Notes under the pieces: generated by a model
What the model was told of the DNA's origin: nothing
Seen by the model: only the letters and a program-made list of their open reading frames with translations
Database searches by the model: none
NCBI GenBank assembly: GCA_011523545.1
Contig: WTGN01000010.1
Span: forward strand, 83,921-147,920
Origin: Chloroflexota bacterium
GTDB taxonomy: Bacteria > Chloroflexota > Anaerolineae > Aggregatilineales > Phototrophicaceae
Direction: 5' to 3'
Length of the DNA stretch: 64,000 bases
Position numbers and translations under genes: made by a program
Part shown: one piece after another, positions 52,715-61,172 of the stretch
How the letters are laid out: each line of letters begins with the position of its first letter
Position numbering within the stretch: the stretch's first letter is position 1

Positions 52715-55420
52715 CTAGCGATTCCCGGTCGTAGGTTTTCCGCCATTCCCCCCGTTCGCCCGCGAGCGCCGAACCGGCCGCTTCCGCGGCAGCCGCATTG
52801 GCAGCTTGTGACGCCGCGTGCCATCAAACTGATACAAGGCATTGGCCACCGCGCCCGCCGTCGGCACCAGGCCGATCTCTCCAACGCCCTTGGCGCCGTA
52901 TGGCCCGTAGGGATCGGGCACTTCAACGCCGATGACTTCCATCTCCGGCATATCCTTGGCGCGCAAAATGCCGCATTTGCGCAGCATCGTGCTCTTGGGC
53001 CGGCCGCCTTCCATCGGCAGGTCTTCGCTGATGGCGTAACCCAGGCCCATGTGTATCGAGCCCTCCAGCTGCCCCTCGAAGAGCGTCGGATTGAAGATCT
53101 TGCCGGCGTCGTGGGCGGCGACAATCTTCTCCAGCTGGCCGTCTTCGTCCAAAACCACCAACTGCGTCGCGTAGCTGTAGGAGTAATGCGTATAAATCTT
53201 CTCGACCATGGCGCCCGGCTTGGTCGTCCAGTCGACCGTGAACTCGCCTTCGTATTGCCGGCCCACCAGCTCTTCCAGCTTATGGTATTCCAGGTCGGCT
53301 TTGAAGCGCACACAGGCATCGATGATTGCGTTGCCTATCAGCGAAGTCGCGCGCGACGCCGTCGTCATGCCGGTGACCATCTCCGAGCTAGTCTCGACGC
53401 GCACCTCAATCATGGACGGCGGGATGCCCGTTTCCGTCACCAGCGCCTGCACCGCCATCGTATGCACGCCTTGCCCCATCTCGGTCCAGCCATGATCGAT
53501 GAGGACCTTGGCGTTCTCCTCTCCCGCTTCCGCATCAGGGTTGGGAACGACCGACAGCCTAACCGTCGACGAATCGGGCATGCCATTGCCGATGCCGGTG
53601 TTCTTGATGCCGCAGGCGATGCCGGCGAATTTGGCGCTGCGGAATTCCGCTTCCACCGCTTCCAGCGTCGCTTTGGCCCCTGCGCCCGCTTCAATGACCT
53701 GGCCGGTCGCCGTCATATCGCCGTCATCCAGCGCATTCTGGTAGCGGAACTGCCAGCGGTCAAAACCACCCTGCTCACAGAGATCGTCAATGCAGCTCTC
53801 CAGCGCGAAAGCGGTCTGATTGACGCCGAAGCCGCGCATGGCGCCGCAAGGCAGATTGTTTGTGTAGACCGCCGTGCTCACGATGTCAGTGACCGGGAAG
53901 TTGTAAGCGCCCGTCGCATGCCCGGCCGAGCGCTCCAGCACCTTCATGCCGACCGAGGCATAGGCGCCCGTGTCGCCGACGAAGCGCCCCCTGCAGAAAG
54001 TGAGCATACCGTCGTCATCGCAGCCGATGTTGTATTCCATCCAGATCGGATGGCGCTTGGGGTGCATCAATATCGACTCATCGCGGGTCAAGCGCACCTT
54101 GACCGGCTCGCCCATCAGATAGGCCGCCAGCGCGGCGTGACCCTGCACCGAGAGATCTTCCTTGCCGCCAAAGGCGCCGCCATTGGAGACCAGCACGACA
54201 TGCACCGCCTCTTGCGGCAGGCCCAGCAGCTTGGCGATCTGTACCCGATCCTCAAAGACGCCCTGCCCCTGCGAAAGCACTTCAACCCCCCTCGATTTGG
54301 TCTGAGCGCTTTGCCCCCCTTCCCCTAGTTCACTGGGGGAAGGGGCCGGGGGATGGGGGTAAGCCACGCAAGCTTCCGGCTCCATGAAGCCATGCTCAAT
54401 CATCTGCGTCTCATAGATGCCCTGCGCCGTATAAGCCGATTCCGCCAACGCCATTTCCAGGTCGCCCCGGTTCGTGATCGATTGCGAGAGCACATTGCCG
54501 CCCTCGTGGATCGACGGACTTTCGTCTTGCATGGCGGCGTGCATATCCGTCACCGGCTCCAGCACCTCATAATCGACATCAATCAGCCCGACGCCTTCAC
54601 GGGCAATCGCATCCGTCTCGGCGACGACGACCGCCAAGACATCGCCGACATAACGCGTCGTCTCGCCAACGGCGATCATCAGCGGCCAGTCCTGCTTGAT
54701 TAAACCGATGTGCCGGTCACCGGGTACGTCCGCCGCCGTGAAGACGCGCAGCACGCCCGGGTGCGCCAAAGCCGCGCTCAGGTCCATCGACTTGATCAGC
54801 GCGCGTGGGTGATCGCTGAATTTCAGCGCCCCGATTCTCATGCCCTCAATGCGGATGTCATCGACATAACGATGCTGCCCCAGCACGAGGTCCTGCGCCT
54901 GATACTTCGGCAGCCGGCTGCCTATCCCGCCATCAACCGCGGGCATCTCGATTTCTTCTTCATTGCGGATGGCTTCGGCCGCGTTCTCAATTGCGGTGAC
55001 TATCTTCTTGTAACCGGTGCAGCGGCAGAGATGCGGCGTCAGGCATTTTTCGATGTCGGCGCGGCTCGGCTCCGGATTGTGGTTGATCAGGTTATTCGCC
55101 TGCATGACGATGCCGGGGATGCAAAAGCCGCACTGCACACCGCCCTCTTTGACGAATGATTTCGCGAAAACATCTTGCCGATATTCGCCCAAGCCCTCGG
55201 TGGTGGTGACGGACTTGCCCTCGACCTTGCTCATCTTGGTGACGCAGGATAGCAAGGCTTTGTCATCAACCTGCACAACGCAGCAGCCACAAGCGGCCTG
55301 CGGCGCGCAGCCGTCCTTGGGCGAAATGATGCCCATGTCCTCGCGCAAGACATTCATCAAGGCGCGCTCCGGGTCGCCGCCGTAGGCTACAGTTTTTCCA
55401 TTTAGCGAGAAGTGAATCAT
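52715..55420 (-). CDS. Xanthine-dehydrogenase-family enzyme, fused 2Fe-2S and molybdopterin subunits
   Basis: A 901-residue molybdenum hydroxylase-family protein. Residues 1-155 form two [2Fe-2S] domains: CAPQAACGCCVVQVDDKALLSC (plant-type cluster) and QCGFCIPGIVM...CRCTGYKKI (second cluster). The molybdopterin domain follows (RYVDDIRIEGMRIGALKFSD, GGAFGGKEDLSVQGH, PCGAMRGFGVNQTAF, QGVHTMAVQAL). No FAD subunit is present or adjacent, as in the fused XdhD-like type. Residues about 353-380 (from HPPAPSPSELGEGGQ onward) are an interspersed repeat element read in frame, lying between VAYP and VLSQGQGVFEDR where relatives have only a few residues. Confidence 0.9.
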   Translation of the reverse strand: MIHFSLNGKTVAYGGDPERALMNVLREDMGIISPKDGCAPQAACGCCVVQVDDKALLSCVTKMSKVEGKSVTTTEGLGEYRQDVFAKSFVKEGGVQCGFCIPGIVMQANNLINHNPEPSRADIEKCLTPHLCRCTGYKKIVTAIENAAEAIRNEEEIEMPAVDGGIGSRLPKYQAQDLVLGQHRYVDDIRIEGMRIGALKFSDHPRALIKSMDLSAALAHPGVLRVFTAADVPGDRHIGLIKQDWPLMIAVGETTRYVGDVLAVVVAETDAIAREGVGLIDVDYEVLEPVTDMHAAMQDESPSIHEGGNVLSQSITNRGDLEMALAESAYTAQGIYETQMIEHGFMEPEACVAYPHPPAPSPSELGEGGQSAQTKSRGVEVLSQGQGVFEDRVQIAKLLGLPQEAVHVVLVSNGGAFGGKEDLSVQGHAALAAYLMGEPVKVRLTRDESILMHPKRHPIWMEYNIGCDDDGMLTFCRGRFVGDTGAYASVGMKVLERSAGHATGAYNFPVTDIVSTAVYTNNLPCGAMRGFGVNQTAFALESCIDDLCEQGGFDRWQFRYQNALDDGDMTATGQVIEAGAGAKATLEAVEAEFRSAKFAGIACGIKNTGIGNGMPDSSTVRLSVVPNPDAEAGEENAKVLIDHGWTEMGQGVHTMAVQALVTETGIPPSMIEVRVETSSEMVTGMTTASRATSLIGNAIIDACVRFKADLEYHKLEELVGRQYEGEFTVDWTTKPGAMVEKIYTHYSYSYATQLVVLDEDGQLEKIVAAHDAGKIFNPTLFEGQLEGSIHMGLGYAISEDLPMEGGRPKSTMLRKCGILRAKDMPEMEVIGVEVPDPYGPYGAKGVGEIGLVPTAGAVANALYQFDGTRRHKLPMRLPRKRPVRRSRANGGNGGKPTTGNR
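54281..54362 (-). repeat. Composite repeat element inside the xanthine-dehydrogenase-like gene (in frame)
   Basis: On the minus strand it runs TACCCCCATCCCCCGGCCCC...GAGGGGGGTTGAA, with the same ends as the intergenic copies at 42395-42525 and 18178-18378. Here it is about 82 bases, in frame with the host gene, without stops, and encodes a Pro/Ser/Gly-rich insert. It resembles palindromic elements domesticated inside genes in other bacteria. Confidence 0.8.
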
Positions 55421-55937
55421 TATTCGTGTCTCCCTGTTTTGTCTTCGACAGCCAGCCAGGCACTTTTCGAGTAGGGGGACCTACGCGCCGTGAGACACGA
55501 CCTGGCGCTGTTAGCAGGTATTATGGCGGGTTTCCCCGAATTTTTCAAATTGCTGTTGCATTTGCCACAGACTCAATGCCAATTGAGTAATGCGAATAAT
55601 CCTATTCTGAAAGAACTCGCCATATTTACGAATCGTTGTACGGGCGAGCCGGTGGCTCGCCCATTGCAGCCATAAATCGCAAAACAGATTTCGCATGATT
55701 TACATGGAACTACTGTGCCACAGAGGCACAGATGGTTGGTGCTTGACCACAGATTGTAGAAAAAAGTGAGAACAGGGAGGGCGCGAAGGCGGGCGACCCA
55801 ATGGCTCGCCCCTACAACACTCTCGACTTGCTGCGTTTCTTGCTTGGATCAACCTCTGAGTCTCTGTGCCTCTGTGGCAAAGCGAAACGTCTGCGCTACA
55901 ATCCGCAGAACCATTTACTGCATAAACGGACAGCAAA
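55421..55937. other. Intergenic region with repeats, no gene
   Basis: Contains a GGGCGAGCCGGTGGCTCGCCC hairpin (55643-55663), a CTGTGCCACAGAGGCACAG element (55713-55732), a GGGCGACCCAATGGCTCGCC half-palindrome ending CCCTAC (55793-55816) and a CTCTGTGCCTCTGTGG element (55862-55877). The two short repeat families account for much of the gap. No promoter for galK is obvious. Confidence 0.55.
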
Positions 55938-57083
55938 ATGTCGCTAGCCAACACAGTCAGAGAACACTTCGTCGCCGAATTCGGCGAAGCCCCCGCCTTC
56001 ATCGTCCGCGCGCCGGGACGCGTCAACCTCATTGGCGAGCACACCGATTACAACGACGGCTTCGTCTTCCCGCTGGCCATCGACCGCGCCGCCTGGATCG
56101 CCCTGCGCCCGCGTGCCGATGCAAGCGTCTTCGCCATCTCCCTCGATATGAACGAGCGGCGCCAACTCGCCCTGGATGACTTGCGGCGGCCCGCCGAATT
56201 GACATGGATGGATTACCTGGCCGGCGTCGCCTGGGCGCTGACCGAGCGCGGTTATGCGCTCCGCGGCTGGGAAGGCGTCCTGGCCGGCGATGTGCCCATC
56301 GGCTCCGGGCTGTCCTCATCGGCGGCGCTCGAGCTGGCGGCGGCGCGCGCCTTTCAATGCGTCTCCGGTTTTCAATGGGATGCGGCGGCGATGGCCCTGG
56401 CCTGCCAAGCGGCCGAGAATGAATGGCTGGGCGTGAAATGCGGCATCATGGATCAGATGATTTCGGCCGCCGGCCTGCCGAATCGCGCGCTGCTCATCGA
56501 TTGCCGCAGCCTGGAGACCGATGCCGCCCCGCTGCCAGAGGGCACGGCCGTCGTCATCCTGGATACCGGCACGCGGCGCGGTCTGGTCGATTCAGCCTAT
56601 AACGAACGGCGCGAACAATGCGAGGCGGCCGCGCGGCACTTCGGCATCACAGCGCTGCGCGACATCGACAGCCAGACATTTGCGGCGCGGGCGCATAAGC
56701 TGGGCGCCCTAAGCCGGAAGCGCGCGCGCCACGTCGTCACAGAAAACGACCGCACGCTGCGGGCGCGCGACGCGATGAACGATGGCGATGCCGCCCGGCT
56801 GGGGCAACTGATGATCGAGAGCCACATCAGCTTGCGCGATGACTTTGAAGTCTCCAGCCCGGCGCTGGACGCCATCGTCGATTGCGCCAATGCCGATGAT
56901 GCCTGCTACGGCGCGCGCATGACCGGCGCTGGCTTCGGCGGCTGCGCGCTGGCGCTGGTCAATGCCGATGGCGCGGCAAGTTTCGTCGAGCGGGTCAGCG
57001 CCTGTTACATCGCCGCCACCGGCAACCAGCCCACCCTCTACGTCACCCGGGCCTGCCGCGGCGCCGAGACGGTCTATCCCTAG
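55938..57083 (+). CDS. galK: Galactokinase
   Basis: A 381-residue GHMP-family kinase making galactose 1-phosphate. The galactokinase signature APGRVNLIGEHTDYNDGF (residues 25-42), the glycine-rich ATP loop PIGSGLSSSAALELA, the catalytic Asp in GVKCGIMDQMISAAG and the C-terminal GARMTGAGFGGCALALV are all present. Length is normal. galT or galE are not in the window; this is a stand-alone gene. Confidence 0.95.
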   Translation: MSLANTVREHFVAEFGEAPAFIVRAPGRVNLIGEHTDYNDGFVFPLAIDRAAWIALRPRADASVFAISLDMNERRQLALDDLRRPAELTWMDYLAGVAWALTERGYALRGWEGVLAGDVPIGSGLSSSAALELAAARAFQCVSGFQWDAAAMALACQAAENEWLGVKCGIMDQMISAAGLPNRALLIDCRSLETDAAPLPEGTAVVILDTGTRRGLVDSAYNERREQCEAAARHFGITALRDIDSQTFAARAHKLGALSRKRARHVVTENDRTLRARDAMNDGDAARLGQLMIESHISLRDDFEVSSPALDAIVDCANADDACYGARMTGAGFGGCALALVNADGAASFVERVSACYIAATGNQPTLYVTRACRGAETVYP

Positions 57084-57134
57084 GGGCTTGTCCGCGACTA
57101 CGTCAAAATGACTCTATGGAGATTCAAATAAGGG

Positions 57135-57237
57135 TGTAGGGGCGAGCCGCCGGCTCGCCCGTACGCGCAGTAAATAGGGGATAAAGCATTCGGGAGTTAG
57201 AAAGCGCAGGCGGGCTTTTCATTTAGACGCCCCTACA
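57135..57237. repeat. GTAGGGGCGA palindromic repeat, long form
   Basis: TGTAGGGGCGAGCCGCCGGC...TCGCCC at the left and GACGCCCCTACA at the right, with about 65 bases between. It fills the gap between galK and the SDR gene. Confidence 0.7.
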
Positions 57238-57262
57238 ATACGCTTGTCGCGCGAGGGCGGTA

Positions 57263-58018
57263 CTAAGCGTCAAATTGAAAGAGCGAACAGCCGCCGTCTA
57301 GCGTGAGGATGCTGCCGGTCATGTAAGCCGTTTGCGGCCCCGCCAGGTAGACGACGGCGGCCGCGATCTCCTCCGGGCTGCCCGGCTCAAGCAGGGGAAT
57401 CACCTTGGCGACGCGCGCGGCGTACTGCGGCTCTTCGCGCAGCTGCCGCCCCGCCAGGCCCGCGTCCACAATCCCGGGCGCGACCGCGTTGACCAGGATG
57501 CCCTGCGCCGCCAACTCCCGCGCCATCTGCTTGACCAACATGTTCACGCCCGCCTTGCTGACCGTGTAAGCGCTGATCTCGGGCCAGGGAATCGAGCCGA
57601 CCCAGCTCGAGGTCAGGATGAGCCGGCCCTTCACGCCCTCGGCAACCATCCGGCGCGCCGCCGCCTGGCAAACGTTGAAGCAGCCAGTCAGATTGATATC
57701 GAGGTGGTTCTGCCAATTCTCCCCGCTAAGCTCGAGGAAGGGCTGCGCCTCGACGATGCCGGCGTTGGAGCAGACGATATCCAGCCCGGCCAATTCAGTA
57801 ATCGCCGCGTCCACCGCCGCCCGATCGCGCACGTCAACTTCGCGGTATGCCGCCGCCGCGTCATGCGCTCTGACGCGCTCAATGGCGTCGGCCGCCTCAG
57901 CGCGCGGGACGATATCCCACATGACCACATGCGCGCCGTTCTCCGCCAGCTGCCGCGCCATCGCCTTGCCCAGGTCGCCGGCCGCGCCGGTCACAACAGC
58001 CGTCTTGCCATGCAGCAT
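57263..58018 (-). CDS. SDR-family oxidoreductase
   Basis: A 251-residue short-chain dehydrogenase. NAD(P)-binding TGAAGDLGKAMA, CSNAGIVEAQPF, catalytic Ser in LTSSWVGSIPW and Tyr/Lys in AYTVSKAGVN are all intact; the C-terminus YMTGSILTLDGG is typical. An AAGGAG ribosome site precedes the ATG. The acidic residue after strand 2 (VVMWD) suggests NAD preference. Substrate unknown; a sugar or 3-oxoacyl substrate is possible. Confidence 0.9.
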   Translation of the reverse strand: MLHGKTAVVTGAAGDLGKAMARQLAENGAHVVMWDIVPRAEAADAIERVRAHDAAAAYREVDVRDRAAVDAAITELAGLDIVCSNAGIVEAQPFLELSGENWQNHLDINLTGCFNVCQAAARRMVAEGVKGRLILTSSWVGSIPWPEISAYTVSKAGVNMLVKQMARELAAQGILVNAVAPGIVDAGLAGRQLREEPQYAARVAKVIPLLEPGSPEEIAAAVVYLAGPQTAYMTGSILTLDGGCSLFQFDA

Positions 58019-58030
58019 CGCTTTTGCTCC

Positions 58031-59083
58031 TTAGGTCCACCACCAGGTCGATGGATCGTGGATCGTCGCCAGGGTCTCTCGATGTTCGTTCGCCCGCAGA
58101 TCGTTGGGAGCGATGGCCAAATGAGCCTCTAGCTGCTTCTCGGTGCAGGCCCGCTCGCCGACCAAACCGCCCGATTGCAAGCCGGCTTGATGGCGGTGGA
58201 CGTGGCAGGCTTCATGAACCAGAATGGTGGCGGTGAAAACCAAATGCTCTTCGCGCGTGAATCCCCTCGGATAGGTACCGTCGTAATCCAAATAGAATAT
58301 GCCTGTTACTGTATCGACATAGGTGTCTTCGTAGCTGAACGTTTGTACGATTCGATTGAGAACGCGGACGGTGTAATCATACCAGAAGCGAGCCCGTCTC
58401 CGCATCAACAGAAGCGATTCAACCATCTGCTCCTTGAAACCAGCGTTGCCAGTGATTTCGACGCCAACATTTCGGGACTCCGGCGGCGGCCCCGCGGGGT
58501 CGCAGCGATAATCCCGGAATGCCACCCAGCCGCGTATCCAATCTTCGTCAGTCGCGCATTGCTGGTTCACCTGGCAGCAGTTGTCCACACCCGCTGGAAT
58601 CTGCTGCGGCGCTGGCGTGGATTGACTGGGGCCGGCGCATTGATTGCTCTGGTAAGCGTGATAACCCTTGCGCCACTCTTCATCGGTATGGCACTGCCAG
58701 CCCGCGAAGCAGCAATTGTTGATGCTTGCGGGCGCGCCGCTCGCTGGCTGCGCCGATGTCGGCTGCGCGCTTGTCGGCCCGACCGGGCACTCATTCCGCT
58801 GGAAAGCGTGATAGCCCTGCACCCAGTCCTGTTCGCTCACACACTGCCGATTGACGAAACAGCAGTTGTCGATTGGCTGAACGCCCGTCACGGAAGCCGA
58901 CGCTGTCGGCTGGTCGACCGGGCACTCATTCCGCTGGAAAGCGTGATAGCCGGCGACCCACTCTCGGTTCGTCGCGCATTGCCGATTGACGAAACAGCAA
59001 TTATCAACTTCAGAAGCAAAAAGCGGTTTCCCGCCAAAAACGGTGACGATCAGAAAACTGATCGCAATTATTCTGGCTGCCAT
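58031..59083 (-). CDS. Secreted Cys-rich repeat protein with HExxH domain (copy A)
   Basis: A 350-residue secreted protein of a family I cannot name. Signal peptide 1-24 (IIAISFLIVTVFGGKPLFAS). Four repeats of about 28 residues follow, with consensus NCCFVNRQCxxDxxWxxGYxAFQxNEC, joined by Ala/Ser/Pro-rich linkers, starting near residues 27, 72, 121 and 166. The C-terminal domain (about 205-350) has WYDYTVRVLNRI and HEACHVH, a zinc-peptidase-like HExxH at His290-His294, with candidate third-ligand Glu residues in GERACTEKQLEAH. It diverges most from the other two copies and ends in WWWT instead of WWGHD. Activity is unproven. Confidence 0.85.
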   Translation of the reverse strand: MAARIIAISFLIVTVFGGKPLFASEVDNCCFVNRQCATNREWVAGYHAFQRNECPVDQPTASASVTGVQPIDNCCFVNRQCVSEQDWVQGYHAFQRNECPVGPTSAQPTSAQPASGAPASINNCCFAGWQCHTDEEWRKGYHAYQSNQCAGPSQSTPAPQQIPAGVDNCCQVNQQCATDEDWIRGWVAFRDYRCDPAGPPPESRNVGVEITGNAGFKEQMVESLLLMRRRARFWYDYTVRVLNRIVQTFSYEDTYVDTVTGIFYLDYDGTYPRGFTREEHLVFTATILVHEACHVHRHQAGLQSGGLVGERACTEKQLEAHLAIAPNDLRANEHRETLATIHDPSTWWWT

Positions 59084-59481
59084 GGCTACCCTCCCGTTTG
59101 GCGGCTACCGAGACGAATCCGGCCGCACCGTGTAAGAGAGTATACTAATGTTATTCCGGGCGCAAGCACTGGGGCGATCGCGACAGTTCGCTAAACTGCG
59201 CAAACGGGCGCTACAATCGCTAGCAGCGGGAGACGGAAGCACCCCCAAGCGATGAGCGCAGGCAGGCCCTGCCGCTGGGGATGATGATTGCAGGCGACGA
59301 TGGGGCGCCATGAAACGGCGGGCCGCCAATCCAGCATCTGATGATGCTGCCGGCGCCTCGCATCGGGATCAGGGCGACGCGCGCAAAATGCTGTTGCACG
59401 CCGCGAGCCTGTGATGCAAATCCCGAGGCGCGACTCTAGTCGCCAGCAACTCGACTACAATTGATGCCAGATCTTTCAACT
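59084..59481. other. Spacer between copies A and B with hisN remnant
   Basis: Contains no intact gene. 59150-59240 resembles the leader before copy C (GGGCGCAAGCACTGGGGCGA here, GGGCGCAAATATTGAAGCGA at 62253), and 59242-59378 is a decayed hisN 3' end. Confidence 0.7.
59242..59378 (-). pseudogene. Decayed 3' end of a hisN duplicate
   Basis: The minus strand reads VALIP, MRGAGSII, CWIGGPPFHG against VALIP, IEGAGGVIS, SWNGGPPLSG in the intact hisN at 62340-63095. The similarity continues at the DNA level to the GCGATGAGC just before the hisN stop. Small deletions break the frame and there is no 5' part. It marks the edge of a duplicated block. Confidence 0.75.
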
Positions 59482-60852
59482 TCAATCGTGCCCCCACCAG
59501 CGCAGGTCTGGATCGTCGCGAAGATTGTTTATCCGGTTGACAAGCGTACGGCGCCGCCAGGGACTCGAGCCGAGGGCGTCAAGGGCTTGCAGTTCTTGTC
59601 TCGTGCATTCAAGCTCTTCGCTGGTCTGGCTGCCCGATCCCCTGTAATGAACGTGGCAGGCTTCATGCACCATGATCGCGCCGAGTGAAACGAAGTCGGA
59701 GTGCACGAAACTTCCGCCGTCCGTTCCCCAATATACCTCCCGAGATCGGGTGTAAACCGTGATCAAGGTCCCGCCCTTTGGCTGAATGCTCTTCAGAGCC
59801 GAAACCACATAGTCGTACCATCGGCCCCCTTTGCGTTTCAGCAGGTCGAGCGCGCATCCCAGCTTGTTCTTGAATTCGGTCGAGCCAAAAATACCGACGG
59901 AATGGCTGTGTGATGGCGCTTGACAGCCGAAATGCCCGGTCGATACGGTCGATACCGGCGCCGCCGGTGCTGTGCTCTGGCAAGTATTGTCGTATTGGAA
60001 GGCCTGGTAACCGTCGACCCATTCCTCATCGCTCGCGCATTGGCGGTTGACGAAGCAGCAATTGTTGATTGGCTGGCTGGCCGGCGCTGAGACAGGCGCG
60101 GACGCGGCTGAGACAGGCGCGGACACCGGGGCGGCTGGCTGTTCAGCTCGGCATTCCGTCAGCTGATAGGCGTCATAGCCATCGATCCAGTCCTGGTCGC
60201 TCACGCATTGGCGATTCACAAGGCAGCAGTTGTTGACGTCGGCTGGCGGCGTGGGCTGTGGCGCGTCGACGCGCGTATGATCGACCCACCCCGCCATCCA
60301 ATAAGTTCTGCCATCGTGGCTGATTCTCAGCCAGCGATTATCATGCCCGACGACCTTCACCGTCGTTCCGGCGCGCGCCGACGTCAAAACAAGGCTATCG
60401 AGGCTGTTCGAGGCGCGCAAATTGGTGTTCTTGCTGACACGGATATGATAGGACGTCGCAGAGGCAGCCGGCTCGCCAGCGGGGCATTCCGCCCGCTGAT
60501 ATGCGTCATAACCATCGATCCAATCCTGGTCGCTCGAGCATTGGCCATTCACAAAGCAGCAGTTGTTGATGTCGGCTGGTGGCGCGGGCTGTGGCGCGTC
60601 GACGCGCGCATGATTGACCCACCCCGCCATCCAATAGGATCTGCCATTGCGGCTGATTCTCAGCCAGCGATCAAGATGCCCGACGACCTTCAGTGTCGTT
60701 CCGGCGCGCGCCGACGCCAAAACGACGCTATCCAGGCTGTTCGAGGCGCGCAAATTGGTGTTCTTGCTGACGCGGATGTGATAGCTCTGCGCCGAGGCTA
60801 CAGCGCAAGCGAGGATAATCAGTAAAGTTACGATTGCCAATCTAGTCTTCAT
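59482..60852 (-). CDS. Secreted SH3b plus Cys-rich repeat protein with HExxH domain (copy B)
   Basis: A 456-residue secreted protein starting MKTRLAIVTLLIILACAVASA (signal 1-21); the frame is open to 60894 but this ATG starts at the signal. It contains a tandem pair of [SH3b domain + Cys-repeat] units: the SH3b domains read YHIRVSKNTNLRASNSLDS...RWLRIS...YWMAGWV and are almost identical, near residues 23-80 and 135-192. The NNCCxVNxQC repeats follow each, and a third repeat stands alone near 270. The C-terminal domain has WYDYVVSALKSI, HEACHVH (His396), EELECTRQELQALDALG and ends RWWGHD. SH3b domains in secreted bacterial proteins often bind the cell wall, so envelope location is likely (inference). 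Confidence 0.85.
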   Translation of the reverse strand: MKTRLAIVTLLIILACAVASAQSYHIRVSKNTNLRASNSLDSVVLASARAGTTLKVVGHLDRWLRISRNGRSYWMAGWVNHARVDAPQPAPPADINNCCFVNGQCSSDQDWIDGYDAYQRAECPAGEPAASATSYHIRVSKNTNLRASNSLDSLVLTSARAGTTVKVVGHDNRWLRISHDGRTYWMAGWVDHTRVDAPQPTPPADVNNCCLVNRQCVSDQDWIDGYDAYQLTECRAEQPAAPVSAPVSAASAPVSAPASQPINNCCFVNRQCASDEEWVDGYQAFQYDNTCQSTAPAAPVSTVSTGHFGCQAPSHSHSVGIFGSTEFKNKLGCALDLLKRKGGRWYDYVVSALKSIQPKGGTLITVYTRSREVYWGTDGGSFVHSDFVSLGAIMVHEACHVHYRGSGSQTSEELECTRQELQALDALGSSPWRRRTLVNRINNLRDDPDLRWWGHD

Positions 60853-61172
60853 AATTCGCCTTCTGCATTTCCGCTTGAAATGAATTGACTGCAAAACGAA
60901 CCCGACTTTACATCATTAGTAATCCGAGCGCAAACACATGGACTTCGCGACGCCCCCTCTCCCGCAAATGGGGCGCGCCGGTCCTGTAAACAGCGGCGGG
61001 ACAGGGTCAGACGATGAGGTCGCGCCGCGCCAGGCTGCGCAAATGCCGATTGCTGGCGATGATGCCATAGCCGAGCGAGTAGGCGTTGTGCGTAACGCGG
61101 ATGTGACCGGTCTGCCCTGGCGCGACGCCCGTCGAAAGCAACAGGCGGACTAGGAAGCTAAATGGATCGCTC
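60853..61172. other. Spacer between copies B and C with hisN-like remnant
   Basis: Contains no intact gene. 60853-61006 has no recognisable feature except a C-run fragment (CCCCCTCTCCCGCAAATGGG at 60953-60972); 61007-61152 holds the remnant described separately. Confidence 0.6.
61007..61152 (-). pseudogene. C-terminal gene fragment resembling the hisN end
   Basis: The minus strand reads an open fragment ending GYGIIASNRHLRSLARRDLI-Val-stop, against GNGIIASNRHLHSQVLRVLI-Ala-stop in intact hisN. A run of about 26 bases at 61044-61070 is identical to 62375-62400. The part before it (GVAPGQTGHIRVTHNAYS) is not hisN-like, so the fragment may be a recombination product or part of another lost gene. 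Confidence 0.55.

Noticed and set aside
60208..60825. 205-codon plus-strand frame across copy B
   Set aside because: Antisense to the duplicated SH3b/Cys-repeat region; its internal repeats mirror that gene.
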